Source: Ktedonobacterales bacterium (GTDB lineage Bacteria > Chloroflexota > Ktedonobacteria > Ktedonobacterales > JADMIN01). From it: a DNA stretch of 14,105 nt. The stretch spans positions 1 to 14,105 of the forward strand of contig JAICVT010000071.1 in assembly GCA_025935235.1 (NCBI GenBank), read 5' to 3'. Below are positions 1 to 7,015 of this stretch, piece by piece. The stretch's first letter is position 1; each line of letters opens with the position of its first letter. The notes beneath the pieces are model-generated. The model was given only the letters and a program-made list of their open reading frames with translations, ran no database searches and was not told the DNA's origin. The translations under genes were made by a program, and so were the position numbers.

Positions 1-556
1 ATCTCGCCACGGATAGCGATGGTCAGACCTTCAGTGGTGAGACCGTGGATCACGTTCGCCAGCGGATGACGAGGCTGCGCGCTGCGCTTCAGACGAGAGG
101 CGCACGCAGTGCCAAGCGCCATCTGCAGCGGTTGGGCCAGCATGAACAACGGTTTCGCCGCGATACCAACCTGTGATCGCCAAACGGCTGATAGCGAAAG
201 CCAGGAGCAGCCACAGAGGGATGGCGCTGGAAGACGTAAGGCACATTCGGTCAAGAACCGAAGGCACGGTTAGAAAGTCGCAGCGCCAGCGCCATTCTTC
301 GTGGGCCTTCGCGCAACTACGCGCGTTCATCAGCTACAAGGCCGCACTGGCTGGTGTATGCCTCCATCTGGTTGACCCTCGGAATACCTCGCGTACCTGC
401 TCGGTGTGTGGCCACTGCGACAAGGCCAATCGCAAGAGCCAACCGGAGTTTGTCTGCCAGTCCTGCGGGTTCGCTGCGCTCGCGGACTGGAACGCGGCTA
501 TCAATATCTCACGGGCGACCGTCAAGACGCCTATCGTAGCGGCTCTTGCGAGTTAG
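1..556 (+). pseudogene. tnpB: TnpB-like RNA-guided nuclease (IS200/IS605 OrfB), 5'-cut by window edge and frameshifted
   Basis: This is the C-terminal part of an IS200/IS605-family TnpB. Reading from base 3, the frame gives a typical TnpB core beginning LATDSDGQTFSGE, followed by an Arg-rich helix, up to FRRDTN near base 170. It then hits a stop. The matching continuation VIAKRLIAKA starts at base 173 in another frame. Adding one A inside the CTG at 171-173 restores the usual NHVIAKR, so a single-base deletion explains the break. The downstream frame (173-556) keeps the RuvC-II Glu in ALEDV, a four-Cys zinc ribbon (CSVC then CQSC) and the RuvC-III Asp in ADWNAAIN. The RuvC-I Asp would lie left of the window. 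No Y1 transposase (tnpA) is visible. The frameshift probably inactivates it, though a sequencing error would look the same. Confidence 0.88.
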
Positions 557-595
557 CTACAAGCCGCTAGGGCTTTAGCCTATGCGGTACTTGAC
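554..595 (+). mobile_element. Probable right end of the IS200/IS605-type element, with subterminal hairpin
   Basis: Directly after the tnpB stop codon (554-556) lies an imperfect palindrome at 564-587. The arm CCGCTAGG pairs with CCTATGCGG around a short loop, with one bulged T. It is followed by TACTTGAC at 588-595. Elements of this family end just downstream of tnpB in a subterminal hairpin plus a short cleavage motif rather than in inverted repeats. Position and structure fit that pattern. The exact end base cannot be fixed without an empty-site comparison, and the left end is outside the window. Confidence 0.6.
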
Positions 596-859
596 GACAC
601 GCGCATTCTAGCATGACCGCCAAGCGCGCTCAAGCTCCTGTGTGGCCGCCGACCTGTGCAACCTGTGCAGAGCCTCACACTTCAGCGAAGACGCTGGTCG
701 CGCCGGTGGCGAACAGGCGCAACAGGCTTACCTTCGGCCACTGGCGATCCACGCTGCCACCCATGCAAAGCGGTCGAATGCCCCGCGAGCGCCAGCGATT
801 CGACGGCTGGGGGTGCGGTCAGCGATCAGGCAGTCCGTATAACGTATTAGGCTCTCGCC

Positions 860-889
860 TTGTGCCATCTCATTACGTCATGCTATAGT
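860..889 (+). promoter_or_regulatory. Candidate promoter of the HxlR-type regulator gene
   Basis: A sigma-70-like pair is visible: TTGTGC at 860-865 and TATAGT at 884-889, with an 18-base spacer. The -10 box lies about 90 bases before the start codon and overlaps a tandem repeat. The -35 match is partial, so the call is tentative. Confidence 0.4.
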
Positions 890-903
890 TTGTATAGTTT
901 GTA
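884..903 (+). repeat. 9-bp tandem direct repeat overlapping the -10 region; candidate operator
   Basis: TATAGTTTG occurs twice in perfect tandem (884-892, 893-901) and is followed by TA. It overlaps the candidate -10 box and is AT-rich in an otherwise GC-rich region. HxlR-family regulators often control their own promoters through sites of this kind, so autoregulation is a reasonable inference. The repeat itself is a direct observation. Confidence 0.6.
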
Positions 904-977
904 CGCCCACTCTCACCTACTGTTACTTCTGGCCATGCTACCCGCCGCCCGCCACGACGGGTGAGGAGCGATTCATC

Positions 978-1355
978 ATGCCGCAGCGTTCTGTCGCGCT
1001 CGACACCGCTAGCGCCACGACGGCACAAGACCGTGTGGTGTGTCCGGTCGCGCGCTGTGCCGAAATCATTAGTGGCAAGTGGACCCTGCTGATTATTCGC
1101 GATCTGACCACTGGCACGAAGCGCTTTAGTGAGCTGGAGCGCTCGCTCGAAGGCATCAGCCCGAAGACGCTCTCCGAGCGGCTCTGCTCGCTAGAGCGCG
1201 AGGGCGTGCTCAGCCGCCGCACCTACGCCGAGGTGCCACCGCGTGTCGAATACTCGCTGACCGAGAAGGGGCAGGCGCTGGCGGGCGTGATCGAAGAGAT
1301 GCGCCTGTATGGCCGGACGTGGCTCGGCTGCGACGATACGGCCTCGCGGAGTTAG
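978..1355 (+). CDS. HxlR/HypR-family winged-helix transcriptional regulator
   Basis: This 125-residue protein has the usual length and layout of the HxlR (DUF24) family. The family signature C-P-V-A-R-C followed by ISGKWTLLIIRDL spans residues 22-43. A recognition helix follows (SPKTLSERLCSLEREG, 61-76), then a wing with EVPPRVEYSLTEKG (85-98). Cys22 sits at the position where redox-sensing members such as HypR carry a reactive cysteine, so thiol, aldehyde or quinone sensing is possible but unproven. Cys27, Cys70 and Cys118 are also present. The ATG is preceded by GAGGAG at 963-968 with nine bases of spacing. The stop overlaps that of the convergent ispF gene. HxlR regulators commonly control a neighbouring oxidoreductase, but none is adjacent here, so the target is unknown. 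Confidence 0.92.
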   Translation: MPQRSVALDTASATTAQDRVVCPVARCAEIISGKWTLLIIRDLTTGTKRFSELERSLEGISPKTLSERLCSLEREGVLSRRTYAEVPPRVEYSLTEKGQALAGVIEEMRLYGRTWLGCDDTASRS

Positions 1356-1864
1356 CGCCCGTCGCCAGGCTCGCCACGCGCGATCATCGCCACCACACAG
1401 CAGGCGATGCCTTCCGCGCGCCCCGTGAACCCCATCCCGTCGGTGGTTTTCGACTTCACACTTATACGCTCGACCGGCAAACCAAGCAGCCCCGCGATGG
1501 ACACGCGCATGGCCGCCACATGCGGCGAGAGGCGCGGGCGTTCAGCCACGATCGTCGCGTCCACATTGACTATCCGCCAGCCATCCCCCGCCAGCGCCTG
1601 AGCCGCCGCCGTGACGAAGGCGCCACTCGCCGCGCCACGCCAGCGCTCGTCGCTTGAGGGAAAGTACGCCCCAATGTCACCCAGGGCCGCCGCGCCCAGC
1701 AGCGCATCCACCAGGGCATGCAGCGCCACGTCGGCGTCCGAGTGTCCGGCCAGCCCCTGCGTATGAGGAATCGCCACGCCGGCCAGCATCAGTGGCCGCC
1801 CGGCGTCTTCTGGGGCGAACTGGTGGGCGTCAAAGCCCATACCTACCCGCGATTCGTCTTCCAC
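1352..1864 (-). CDS. ispF: 2-C-methyl-D-erythritol 2,4-cyclodiphosphate synthase
   Basis: IspF converts CDP-methylerythritol 2-phosphate to methylerythritol cyclodiphosphate with release of CMP, in the MEP route to isoprenoids. Motifs are RVGMGFDAHQF near the N-terminus, AGHSDADV, GDIGAYFP and the C-terminal signature KTTDGMGFTGRAEGIA. The three metal-binding residues of the family are present (Asp12, His14, His41 counted from this start). The chosen start is the GTG at 1864, with GAGGAG at 1874-1869 just upstream (four-base spacing). An in-frame GTG at 1876 would add four residues but would put the ribosome-binding site inside the gene. At 170 residues it is slightly longer than the usual about 157-160, the excess lying at the two ends. 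It follows the PBP gene after 47 bp and is probably co-transcribed. The usual partner ispD is not next to it. Confidence 0.96.
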   Translation of the reverse strand: MEDESRVGMGFDAHQFAPEDAGRPLMLAGVAIPHTQGLAGHSDADVALHALVDALLGAAALGDIGAYFPSSDERWRGAASGAFVTAAAQALAGDGWRIVNVDATIVAERPRLSPHVAAMRVSIAGLLGLPVERISVKSKTTDGMGFTGRAEGIACCVVAMIARGEPGDGR

Positions 1865-1891
1865 GCTTCTCCTCACAGTGATCCCGGCGCC

Positions 1892-1912
1892 AGGCCGCGG
1901 ATGAAGCGGCCT
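1892..1912 (-). other. Intercistronic stem-loop between the PBP gene and ispF
   Basis: AGGCCGC (1892-1898) and GCGGCCT (1906-1912) form a perfect seven-base-pair stem with a seven-base loop. The stem touches the PBP stop codon. No T-run follows in the minus direction, so it may modulate message stability or readthrough into ispF rather than act as a full terminator. Confidence 0.4.
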
Positions 1913-4440
1913 TAGAACGGGATGCGCAGATAGGTCAACACCATGCGCTTGGTCACGGGAGCGGCGAACGCATCGCCGCTCCCGGAATATTCCACCAGCG
2001 TCGCCGCCGCGATCTTCGGCGTCACCGGCGGCCCAGAGAGCTGCTGCGCGGGCGCGTAGGCCACGAACCAGGCATGCGGACTGGGCTGCCCCGACTCCGC
2101 CGTTCCCGTCTTGCCCGCGACCGTCACTGGATAGTTCTTGAAGAGTCCCGTGCTGGTTCCACCCGGCGCATACAGCGGGCCGAGCATCGCTATCTGCACG
2201 ACTTGCAGGTTATCCTGTGAGATCGGCGCGACGCCCGCCTGCTGCGGTGTGAACGTGCTGATCGTCTGGCCGTTGGTATCCACCACTTTGGTCACCAGCA
2301 GCGGTCGCATGCGCTTGCCATTGTTGGCGATGGTCGCGGTGAACGAGGCCACCTGCATCGGCGTCGCCTCGAAGAAGCCCTGGCCGATCCCCAGGTTCGC
2401 GGCGTCGGACGGACTCCAGCCCGCGTCTTTGTTCGCCTTCAGCCAGGCGGGATCTGGCACCAGGCCAGGATTATCCTCACTCGCTGGCAGCCCGATAGTC
2501 GCCGACGGCGAGCCGAAGCCATACCCTTTCGCCATCGTCGGCAGGAAATTCGGGTCCTGATTGTTGAGCATCACGGCGACGGTCCAGAAGATGACATCGC
2601 ACGACGGCCCGATCGCCTGCGGCGCAGTCAGCGTGCCGTGCCCGGTCGGCTTGTCGTCTATGCTCAGATGATTTTCGCCTGGCACCTGATACGAGCCAGT
2701 GCAGGTGAAGGTCTGCGTCGCGCTGATGCCATGCTCCAGCGCCGCCGAGAGTGTTACCATCTTGAAGATCGAGCCAGTCGGCACCGCGGCCATCGTGGCG
2801 CGATTGAGATACGGGCTATCCAGCGCGTTGAAGCGCGCCTGCTCGTTGGCGGTGAACCCCAGCGAGAAGTCGTTGGGATCATAGATCGGGTACGACCCCA
2901 TCGCCAGCACATCGCCCGTGGTGGGATCGAGCGCGACTGCGCCGCCACCATGCCCCTTCTGATTCGCCAGATTGCTCATCGTGGCCTGCTGAGTGGGCAT
3001 GTCAATCGTGGTGTAGACGTTCTGGCCGTTCTGCGCGGCGCGCGCGGCGATCGTCGCCAGCACAGGACCATCCGAGCCGTCGGCGTTGCGCGCGCGCACG
3101 TCCAGTTCGCCGCCCTTGGTAGGGCGCAGGCTCTGCTCGCCCCATTGCTCCACACCCGCTCGCCCGATGATGTCGCCGCTCTGGTAGTAGTGCGTCGGAT
3201 CGCTGGCTATCTCGGTCGGGTCTACCTGGCCGATGTAACCCGTGATCGGCGCCGTGACGCTGCCGAAAGGATAGACCCTGCCGATGGTCTGCTGCGCCTG
3301 GATGCCTGGCAGATTCAGCGCCGCGCTCACCTGCTGATAGAGCATCGGCGTGATCGTGCGGACTGGCCAGAAGGTGTTGGCGTCTTTGCCCTGATACGCG
3401 GCGCTGACTTCCGCCGCCGTCAGATCGAGATTCTTGATGAGCGCCTGGCTGACCGCGTTGGCATCGGTCATTTTGGCAGGCGTGATCCCCACTACATACA
3501 CATTCTCGTCTATCGCCAGCGCCTCGCCATCCGCGCTATAGATCGTCCCGCGCTGCGCGGTCGTCGTCGTCAGTCGCACCAGATGCGTGTAGTTAGGATC
3601 GGAAGGGTCGTCGAGCTGCGGAAAGATCAGACCGGGACTCCAGTCCACCCGCCAGACGTTTTTGGCCAGCGAGAGCGGTACGACAATATCTACCGCGATG
3701 TCGCCAAGGCTCACGCTGCGCATGATGACACGCGCTGGAAACGAGACGTGCGTCGCGTCGGCCTGCGTCACCTTGCCCAGCGTGGCTGACATGCTGTAGA
3801 CCTGCGCCTGGGCGACGATCCCCTGGGTGCGGCGGGTGATGTAGTCCTGCGCGCTCTTGTAGTCGGCGGGATTAAGCTGGAAGCTGGCAGCGGCATGCAG
3901 GATGGTTGGGCTGGAGAAGCGCGTCCGGCTGGCAGCCGAAGTAAAGCCATACATGGCGGAATATTTGCCGCCCGTGTACGCGGCCAGATAGCTGTTCGCC
4001 ACCTGGCACGGCGAGGCAGTGGCGCAGCCCGTGAGGTCGTGGACGCCAGCGTTCTGCTGCGCGACCGGCCCAATGATCTCATACGCCACGCCGGCCACGA
4101 TGGCCACCACCAGCGCCGTCGTCAGCACGTAGGCCCACAGCGGCGGCCTGCGCCAGCTTGTCGCGTTCGCGGGTTTGGCGGGTCGGCGCGCTCTGGCGCG
4201 TTGCGGCGGCGCCTTGCGCCCCGGCGGCGCGATTGCCTCTGGCGGAAGGTCTACAGTGGCGTCATCCAGTCCCGCTGAGGATTGCGACGCGCCCGCGACG
4301 ACAGGAGCCAGCGCCCGGTCATCCTCCGCCTGTGGCGCGGCGCCCGCTGGCGCGATGCGTGTGGCCTCCGCCTCGTCGTTGGTTAGCGGCGCCCAGGGAT
4401 GGTCGCCCTGCTGCGATGCGCCCTCACGATCCTCTGCCAT
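1912..4440 (-). CDS. Class B penicillin-binding protein with NTF2-like (MecA-type) N-terminal domain
   Basis: This is a membrane-anchored peptidoglycan D,D-transpeptidase of 842 residues. A hydrophilic Ala/Pro/Arg-rich cytoplasmic tail (about 1-98) precedes one transmembrane helix (about 101-123). An NTF2-like domain follows (about 142-278), starting CQVANSYLAAYTGG and ending in WRVDWSPGLIFPQL, as in PBP2a/MecA-type proteins. Next come the dimerisation region (GRVYPFGSVTAPITGYIG, around 387-404) and the transpeptidase domain. Catalytic motifs are SIFK (nucleophile Ser557, Lys560), SCD (613-615) in place of the common SxN, and KTGT (777-780). The ATG at 4440 is chosen because AGGG/GGA lies about eight or nine bases upstream. 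The ATG at 4449 has that sequence directly against it and would add three residues. It heads a probable two-gene unit with ispF. The NTF2-like domain alone does not imply beta-lactam resistance. Confidence 0.93.
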   Translation of the reverse strand: MAEDREGASQQGDHPWAPLTNDEAEATRIAPAGAAPQAEDDRALAPVVAGASQSSAGLDDATVDLPPEAIAPPGRKAPPQRARARRPAKPANATSWRRPPLWAYVLTTALVVAIVAGVAYEIIGPVAQQNAGVHDLTGCATASPCQVANSYLAAYTGGKYSAMYGFTSAASRTRFSSPTILHAAASFQLNPADYKSAQDYITRRTQGIVAQAQVYSMSATLGKVTQADATHVSFPARVIMRSVSLGDIAVDIVVPLSLAKNVWRVDWSPGLIFPQLDDPSDPNYTHLVRLTTTTAQRGTIYSADGEALAIDENVYVVGITPAKMTDANAVSQALIKNLDLTAAEVSAAYQGKDANTFWPVRTITPMLYQQVSAALNLPGIQAQQTIGRVYPFGSVTAPITGYIGQVDPTEIASDPTHYYQSGDIIGRAGVEQWGEQSLRPTKGGELDVRARNADGSDGPVLATIAARAAQNGQNVYTTIDMPTQQATMSNLANQKGHGGGAVALDPTTGDVLAMGSYPIYDPNDFSLGFTANEQARFNALDSPYLNRATMAAVPTGSIFKMVTLSAALEHGISATQTFTCTGSYQVPGENHLSIDDKPTGHGTLTAPQAIGPSCDVIFWTVAVMLNNQDPNFLPTMAKGYGFGSPSATIGLPASEDNPGLVPDPAWLKANKDAGWSPSDAANLGIGQGFFEATPMQVASFTATIANNGKRMRPLLVTKVVDTNGQTISTFTPQQAGVAPISQDNLQVVQIAMLGPLYAPGGTSTGLFKNYPVTVAGKTGTAESGQPSPHAWFVAYAPAQQLSGPPVTPKIAAATLVEYSGSGDAFAAPVTKRMVLTYLRIPF

Positions 4441-4481
4441 GGTCGCCATCCCTTCACTGGCCGCTACGCGACACCTGCCCT

Positions 4482-4511
4482 ATTGTACACATTTCGCGTA
4501 TCGCCGTGGCA
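4482..4511 (-). promoter_or_regulatory. Candidate promoter of the PBP-ispF unit
   Basis: On the minus strand TACAAT (4487-4482) is a good -10 box about 40 bases before the PBP start. The corresponding -35 position (about 4511-4506, TGCCAC) matches poorly. This is the most plausible promoter in the 245-bp divergent region, but a weak call. Confidence 0.33.
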
Positions 4512-4572
4512 GTCAGTTCGCTGTGAATCTCACGACACTTCGGCGCGCTGCGCGTCTCCCTATTCAGTGTGA

Positions 4573-4595
4573 GCGCCCGTTCTGGGGACGGGCGC
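4573..4595. other. Perfect 8-bp inverted repeat in the divergent intergenic region
   Basis: GCGCCCGT (4573-4580) and ACGGGCGC (4588-4595) form a perfect stem around a seven-base loop, TCTGGGG. It lies between the divergent PBP and PMT-like genes. It could be a protein-binding palindrome or a structure in the leader of the plus-strand transcript. No regulator can be assigned. Confidence 0.45.
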
Positions 4596-4685
4596 GGCAG
4601 AGGCGCCCCGCCAGATGGCACAATAGACTGTGCGCTCGCGTGAAGAGGTCATACGCAGGCGCGCCGACGAGGAAAGTGAGAGCAG

Positions 4686-6911
4686 TTGAGCGCAACTGGA
4701 TTAGCGCCGCATGACGCGCGCGCAGGCGTCGCCATCTGGCGCGACCGCGAACGGCAGCGGGCGCTGCTGCGGCGGCACGGCGCGCTGCTCGGGCTGGCGC
4801 TGCTGGTCGGCGCGCTGCTGCGGCTGGTCTGGCTCGGCGATACGTCGTTTCTGGGCGACCAGGCGCAACTGCTGGCGGTGGCGCAATCCGCCGCGCTGCA
4901 CCACGCGATCATCCTGACGGGCATCCCCAGCTCGCTCGGCTCGCTCAATCCGCCCGCCTCCACCTGGCTCTACGCGCCATTCGCGCTGCTGGGCGGGCCG
5001 CTGGGCGCGACGATATTCACTGCGCTGGCCAATATCCTCGCCATCGCGCTGCTCTATGCGCTGGCCACGCGCTACCTGAGTCGCTGGGCCGCCTTCGCCG
5101 CTGCGCTGCTCTACGCCACCGCCAGCGGACCCGTCCACTACGCGCGCTTCATCTGGCAGCAGAATCTGCTGGCCCCGGTCGTCATCCTGTTCTTCTGGGT
5201 CATCCTCAGCGCCGTCGTCGAACGCAGGCGCGGCTGGCTCGGCTGGAGCCTGTTGCTCTGCGGCGTGGCCATCGAGCTGCACCCAACCGCCGCGCCGCTG
5301 CTGGGGCTGATCGCTGTCGCGCTGGCCTTCACCTGGCGTGAGCTGCGCAGGCGCGACCTGCTCTGGGCCGCTGCGGCCATCGTCGCGCTGGTCGGCCCGA
5401 CGCTGCTGTGGGAGGCGCTCAGCCACGGCTACGACCTGACCGGCGCGTCGCGCTTCAGCCAGGGGCGCGCGGTCTTCGACACCTGGGCGCTGACCTACCT
5501 GCTCCAGCTCATCCAGCCCGCCCCAGCGGGCGCCTATGGCCCTGCCTCGGCCTATCTGAGCGCCGGGCGCGGCGTCGCCTGGTTGGGCGTGGTGATGGAG
5601 GTGGTGCTGATCGCCTCGCAACTCTGGTTGGTGGCCACGCTGGCGGCGCCGTGGGCGCGGGCGCGCACCGACGTCCGCACTAACGTCCGCACGGCCTTCC
5701 GCGTCGGGCTGCGTGCTGCGCTCGGCGAAGCGCGCTGGCGGCTGGCGCTTTGCCTGGCGCTATGGGAGGCGCTGCCGCTGGCGCTGATGCTGCGCCACTC
5801 GCGGCCCGTCGAGCCGCATTATCTGCTGGTGATCCTGCCCGCGATCTACCTCTGCCTCGGCGCGGCGCTGGCCTGGGCGACCGACTGGCTGCAAAGCCGA
5901 CTGCGGGACTGGCTGGCCGCTCGCGCTCAGCCAGCGGCACACGCGCGGATGGTCGCCCTCGCGGCGCTGGTAGCGCTTATCATGCTCATCAGCGCCGGGC
6001 AGACGGTGGGCGTGGCGGCGGAATTGGCCACGATTCATGCCGGCCAGTTCGAAGGTCTGACCCTGCCGCTGCACTACGGCGCCCCGCTGGCCAGCGAGCG
6101 CGCCGCGCTGGCGGCGACCCAGGCGCTGGCGCGTCAGCTTCATGCGACGGTCGCCATCGCCGCGACGCGCGTGGAGCAGGAGCCGCTCGGCTACCTCAAC
6201 GCGACCAACCCGGCCAGCGCCGCCGCGACCGACTACATCAGCGACGGCTGCCTCGCGATACCCGCCGCCAGCGCGAAGCAGCCGCTCGTCACGCTGGTCG
6301 TCCCCGGTTCGACCGCCGCGCAACTGCTGCCACAGGTTCAGGGCGCGCGCCTCGTCAAATCCATCGCCGTGCAGGGCCGCCCACCATACCAGCTCTATGT
6401 CATCGCGCCGGGCGCCAGCCTCACGGGCGAGACGCCGATTGCGCCTGCCACGGCCAGCGCGCAGACGCAGCCCGCGGCCTACACCATCACCCACACCAGC
6501 GGGTCTGGCTCAGCGCTGGCGATCCGCTGGGTAGGCGCGCCCACGCTCGCCAGCGACCCCGCCACAGCCGTCAGCTACTGGTATGGCGCCGACCCGCGCA
6601 CGACGACGCCCATCGCCAACTACACATTCAGCGCGCAGCCGCTCGACGCCACGAGTCAGCCGCTCAGCCAGCCGCTCACTACCGACTGCGCGCGGCTGGC
6701 GTGGTCGCCTGGGCTGAGCGTCATCACAACGACGCGACTGCCCGCCAATCAGGCGTCGGGCGCGCCGGTGGCGAGCTGGCGAGTCACGGCGTACGTGGCG
6801 CCTGCCGTGGCGCTGCGTCCCACCCTCGGCCCGCTGGCGCTAGAGACCGGCGCCATCACGTTTGGCCCGGCGCGCGCGCTCGGCTCTGTGGTGACTCTCG
6901 CAAGCATCTGA
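4686..6911 (+). CDS. PMT/ArnT-like GT-C membrane glycosyltransferase with large C-terminal extracytoplasmic region
   Basis: This 741-residue protein has about ten to twelve hydrophobic helices between residues 33 and 440, then about 300 mostly polar Ala/Thr/Ser/Pro-rich residues predicted to lie outside the membrane. GT-C features are an acidic residue in the first outer loop (FLGDQAQ, Asp58; many relatives have DE here), NPPASTWLYAP after it (89-99) and HYLLVILPAIYL (378-389). Such enzymes transfer a sugar from a polyprenyl-phosphate donor to lipid or protein. Donor and acceptor here are unknown. The start is probably the TTG at 4686: GAG at 4678-4680 is five bases upstream, the first helix follows at a normal distance and no ATG occurs early in frame. 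The start is therefore less certain. A 12-bp near-duplication encodes DVRTNVRT (329-336). The PIG-V-like gene follows after 104 bp. Confidence 0.82.
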   Translation: MSATGLAPHDARAGVAIWRDRERQRALLRRHGALLGLALLVGALLRLVWLGDTSFLGDQAQLLAVAQSAALHHAIILTGIPSSLGSLNPPASTWLYAPFALLGGPLGATIFTALANILAIALLYALATRYLSRWAAFAAALLYATASGPVHYARFIWQQNLLAPVVILFFWVILSAVVERRRGWLGWSLLLCGVAIELHPTAAPLLGLIAVALAFTWRELRRRDLLWAAAAIVALVGPTLLWEALSHGYDLTGASRFSQGRAVFDTWALTYLLQLIQPAPAGAYGPASAYLSAGRGVAWLGVVMEVVLIASQLWLVATLAAPWARARTDVRTNVRTAFRVGLRAALGEARWRLALCLALWEALPLALMLRHSRPVEPHYLLVILPAIYLCLGAALAWATDWLQSRLRDWLAARAQPAAHARMVALAALVALIMLISAGQTVGVAAELATIHAGQFEGLTLPLHYGAPLASERAALAATQALARQLHATVAIAATRVEQEPLGYLNATNPASAAATDYISDGCLAIPAASAKQPLVTLVVPGSTAAQLLPQVQGARLVKSIAVQGRPPYQLYVIAPGASLTGETPIAPATASAQTQPAAYTITHTSGSGSALAIRWVGAPTLASDPATAVSYWYGADPRTTTPIANYTFSAQPLDATSQPLSQPLTTDCARLAWSPGLSVITTTRLPANQASGAPVASWRVTAYVAPAVALRPTLGPLALETGAITFGPARALGSVVTLASI

Positions 6912-7015
6912 CACGGCCCAACCGCGTTACCCCGCCGCCGCACGCCCGTCACCACCGATAGCCCAGGAATCGTGGACGATGTGGAAGGTGTCTGGCGAGT
7001 GAGAAGGACTGTTCG

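Larger units (their letters stand above)
557..977. other. 421-bp gene-free stretch between tnpB remnant and hxlR-type gene
   Basis: The first about 40 bases are the element's right end. From about 600 to 850 I see no convincing gene. The short open frames there start without ribosome-binding sites, have unusual composition (Cys-, Arg- and Pro-rich) and match no family I recognise. The last about 120 bases hold the probable promoter, a 9-bp tandem repeat and the ribosome-binding site of the downstream regulator. A weak five-base-pair stem (ACCCG at 940-944, CGGGT at 958-962) abuts the ribosome-binding site. Confidence 0.6.

Noticed and set aside
613..888. 91-residue open frame (and overlapping shorter ones) downstream of the tnpB remnant
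   Set aside because: No ribosome-binding site, odd Cys/Arg/Pro-rich composition, no recognisable motif, and three overlapping frames are open equally well, as expected by chance in GC-rich DNA.
2638..3789. 383-residue open frame on the plus strand opposite the PBP gene
   Set aside because: It is antisense to a clearly identified PBP, extremely Arg-rich and without motifs. It is a typical shadow frame in a GC-rich gene.
1912..4440. Calling the PBP a beta-lactam resistance gene (mecA) because of its NTF2-like domain
   Set aside because: That domain occurs in many native class B PBPs of Gram-positive-like bacteria, and sequence alone gives no evidence of low drug affinity.
4701..5621. 306-residue minus-strand frame opposite the PMT-like gene
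   Set aside because: Low-complexity Arg/Gln/Gly/Glu composition with no helices or motifs, while the plus strand encodes a coherent membrane protein.
5750..6961. 403-residue plus-strand frame overlapping the PMT-like gene
   Set aside because: Arg/Ala/Gly-rich shadow frame in another phase. The GT-C frame has hydrophobic helices and family motifs.
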